Positions 13,393-13,786 of a stretch of 13,786 nucleotides of DNA are shown here, piece by piece (position 1 is the first letter of the stretch; every line of letters starts with the position of its first letter). A program made the position numbers and the translations under genes. Origin of the DNA: Streptomycetaceae bacterium (GTDB lineage: Bacteria; Actinomycetota; Actinomycetes; Nanopelagicales; Nanopelagicaceae). The stretch lies in contig JAIYCF010000045.1 of the NCBI GenBank assembly GCA_027488165.1, positions 1 to 13,786 on the forward strand. The letters are read 5' to 3'. Below the pieces are notes generated by a model, which worked only from the letters and a program-made list of their open reading frames with translations, searched no databases and was not told where the DNA came from.

Positions 13393-13786
13393 ATCAACGC
13401 GCGCGACTTAGCCTTTTAGTTGTTCAAATCTTTATCTTTTCTCTCCTCTTTGGGCTAATGGGTCGCTTGTTTTATCTCCAAGTTGCCGCAGGCCCGAAAT
13501 ACCGCGATGCCGCACTTTCAATTCAAAGCCGTGACGTTGTTACTCCAGCAACCCGTGGCTTGATTGTGGATTCCTCGGGAGTACCACTCGCACTTAACCG
13601 AGTCGGTGTAGCGATAACGGTAGATCGCACAAAGTTAGATCGCCAACCAGATAAGGGCATCGCTGTACTACAAAGCATTTCCGCCTTGCTCAAAATCGAA
13701 TATCGCGATGTTTTTCAGAGAACCCGACTTTGCGGAGAACTTCCTAAAGGCCAACGCGCTGGCTGTTGGACCGGATCGCGTTTCCA
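13389..13786 (+). CDS. mrdA: Penicillin-binding protein 2 (class B transpeptidase), 5' part only
   Basis: The gene runs off the right edge of the window; only the first 132 codons are visible, without a stop. They encode a signal-anchor helix at about 8-30 and the start of the extracytoplasmic dimerisation ('pedestal') domain. The class B PBP signature R-D-V-V-T-P-A-T-R-G-L-I-V-D-S-S-G-V-P-L (48-67) is clear. The later part, R-L-C (113-115) ... G-C-W-T-G-S (125-130), resembles the Streptomyces PBP2 of the mre cluster. Its two cysteines (115, 126) could form a disulfide outside the cell. The transpeptidase SxxK, SxN and KTG motifs lie beyond the window. The ATG overlaps the mreD stop (ATGA). 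In related genomes rodA usually follows. Confidence 0.93.
   Translation, partial: MNQRARLSLLVVQIFIFSLLFGLMGRLFYLQVAAGPKYRDAALSIQSRDVVTPATRGLIVDSSGVPLALNRVGVAITVDRTKLDRQPDKGIAVLQSISALLKIEYRDVFQRTRLCGELPKGQRAGCWTGSRF

Noticed and set aside
1..13786. Search for CRISPR arrays, IS elements, prophage, attachment sites, toxin-antitoxin or defence genes
   Set aside because: No direct-repeat array, transposase, integrase or defence-type motif was seen on either strand; the tRNA genes are intact and not flanked by duplicated 3' ends.

Overview
The window is a core, vertically inherited segment of a bacterial chromosome, almost certainly from an actinobacterium. Evidence for this is the gene order tRNA-Gly / tRNA-Pro / tig / clpP1 / clpP2 / (transporter) / clpX / valS / folC / DUF4233 / ndk / mreB / mreC / mreD / mrdA. 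Much of this order is shared with Mycobacterium (tig-clpP1-clpP2-clpX ... valS-folC-DUF4233-ndk) and with Streptomyces (valS-folC-DUF4233-ndk-mreBCD-pbp2). Two consecutive, distinct ClpP paralogues and the small DUF4233 membrane protein after folC are actinobacterial traits. Base composition is only moderate (roughly half GC, estimated by eye), intergenic gaps are very short and several genes look leaderless. This fits the small-genome freshwater 'acI' lineage (Nanopelagicales, e.g. Ca. Planktophila/Nanopelagicus), but that placement is an inference.

Layout. 1-208: a leftward tRNA-Gly(UCC) and a short palindrome-rich divergent region. 209-1627: tRNA-Pro(UGG), then trigger factor only 44 nt later. 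1651-2037: a small secreted protein I do not recognise. 2038-2165: the clpP1 leader, with a weak hairpin and a candidate ClgR-type operator. 2166-3412: the catalytic pair clpP1-clpP2, overlapping by one base. 3452-4723: an MFS exporter lying between clpP2 and clpX. 4765-6060: clpX. 6076-8664: valS. 8678-10401: folC and a DUF4233 membrane protein, overlapping by one base. 10453-10872: ndk. 10906 to the end: mreB, mreC, mreD and the 5' part of mrdA (class B PBP2), nearly without gaps. Every protein gene is on the + strand; no stretch over 300 bases lacks a gene.

Function. The left half is protein quality control: trigger factor folds nascent chains, ClpP1P2 is the degradation chamber and ClpX its unfoldase. 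The middle supplies charged tRNA-Val, polyglutamylated folates and balanced nucleoside triphosphates. The right half is the cell-elongation machine (MreB filament, MreC scaffold, MreD, PBP2 transpeptidase). I found no phage, IS element, CRISPR array, defence system or biosynthetic island, and no convincing new system. The more interesting signals are the repeated TAGACT/TATTCT -10 elements placed exactly 6-7 nt before start codons, the ClgR-like site before clpP1, the unrecognised secreted protein, the transporter within the clp cluster, and the stacked palindromes between the two tRNA genes.
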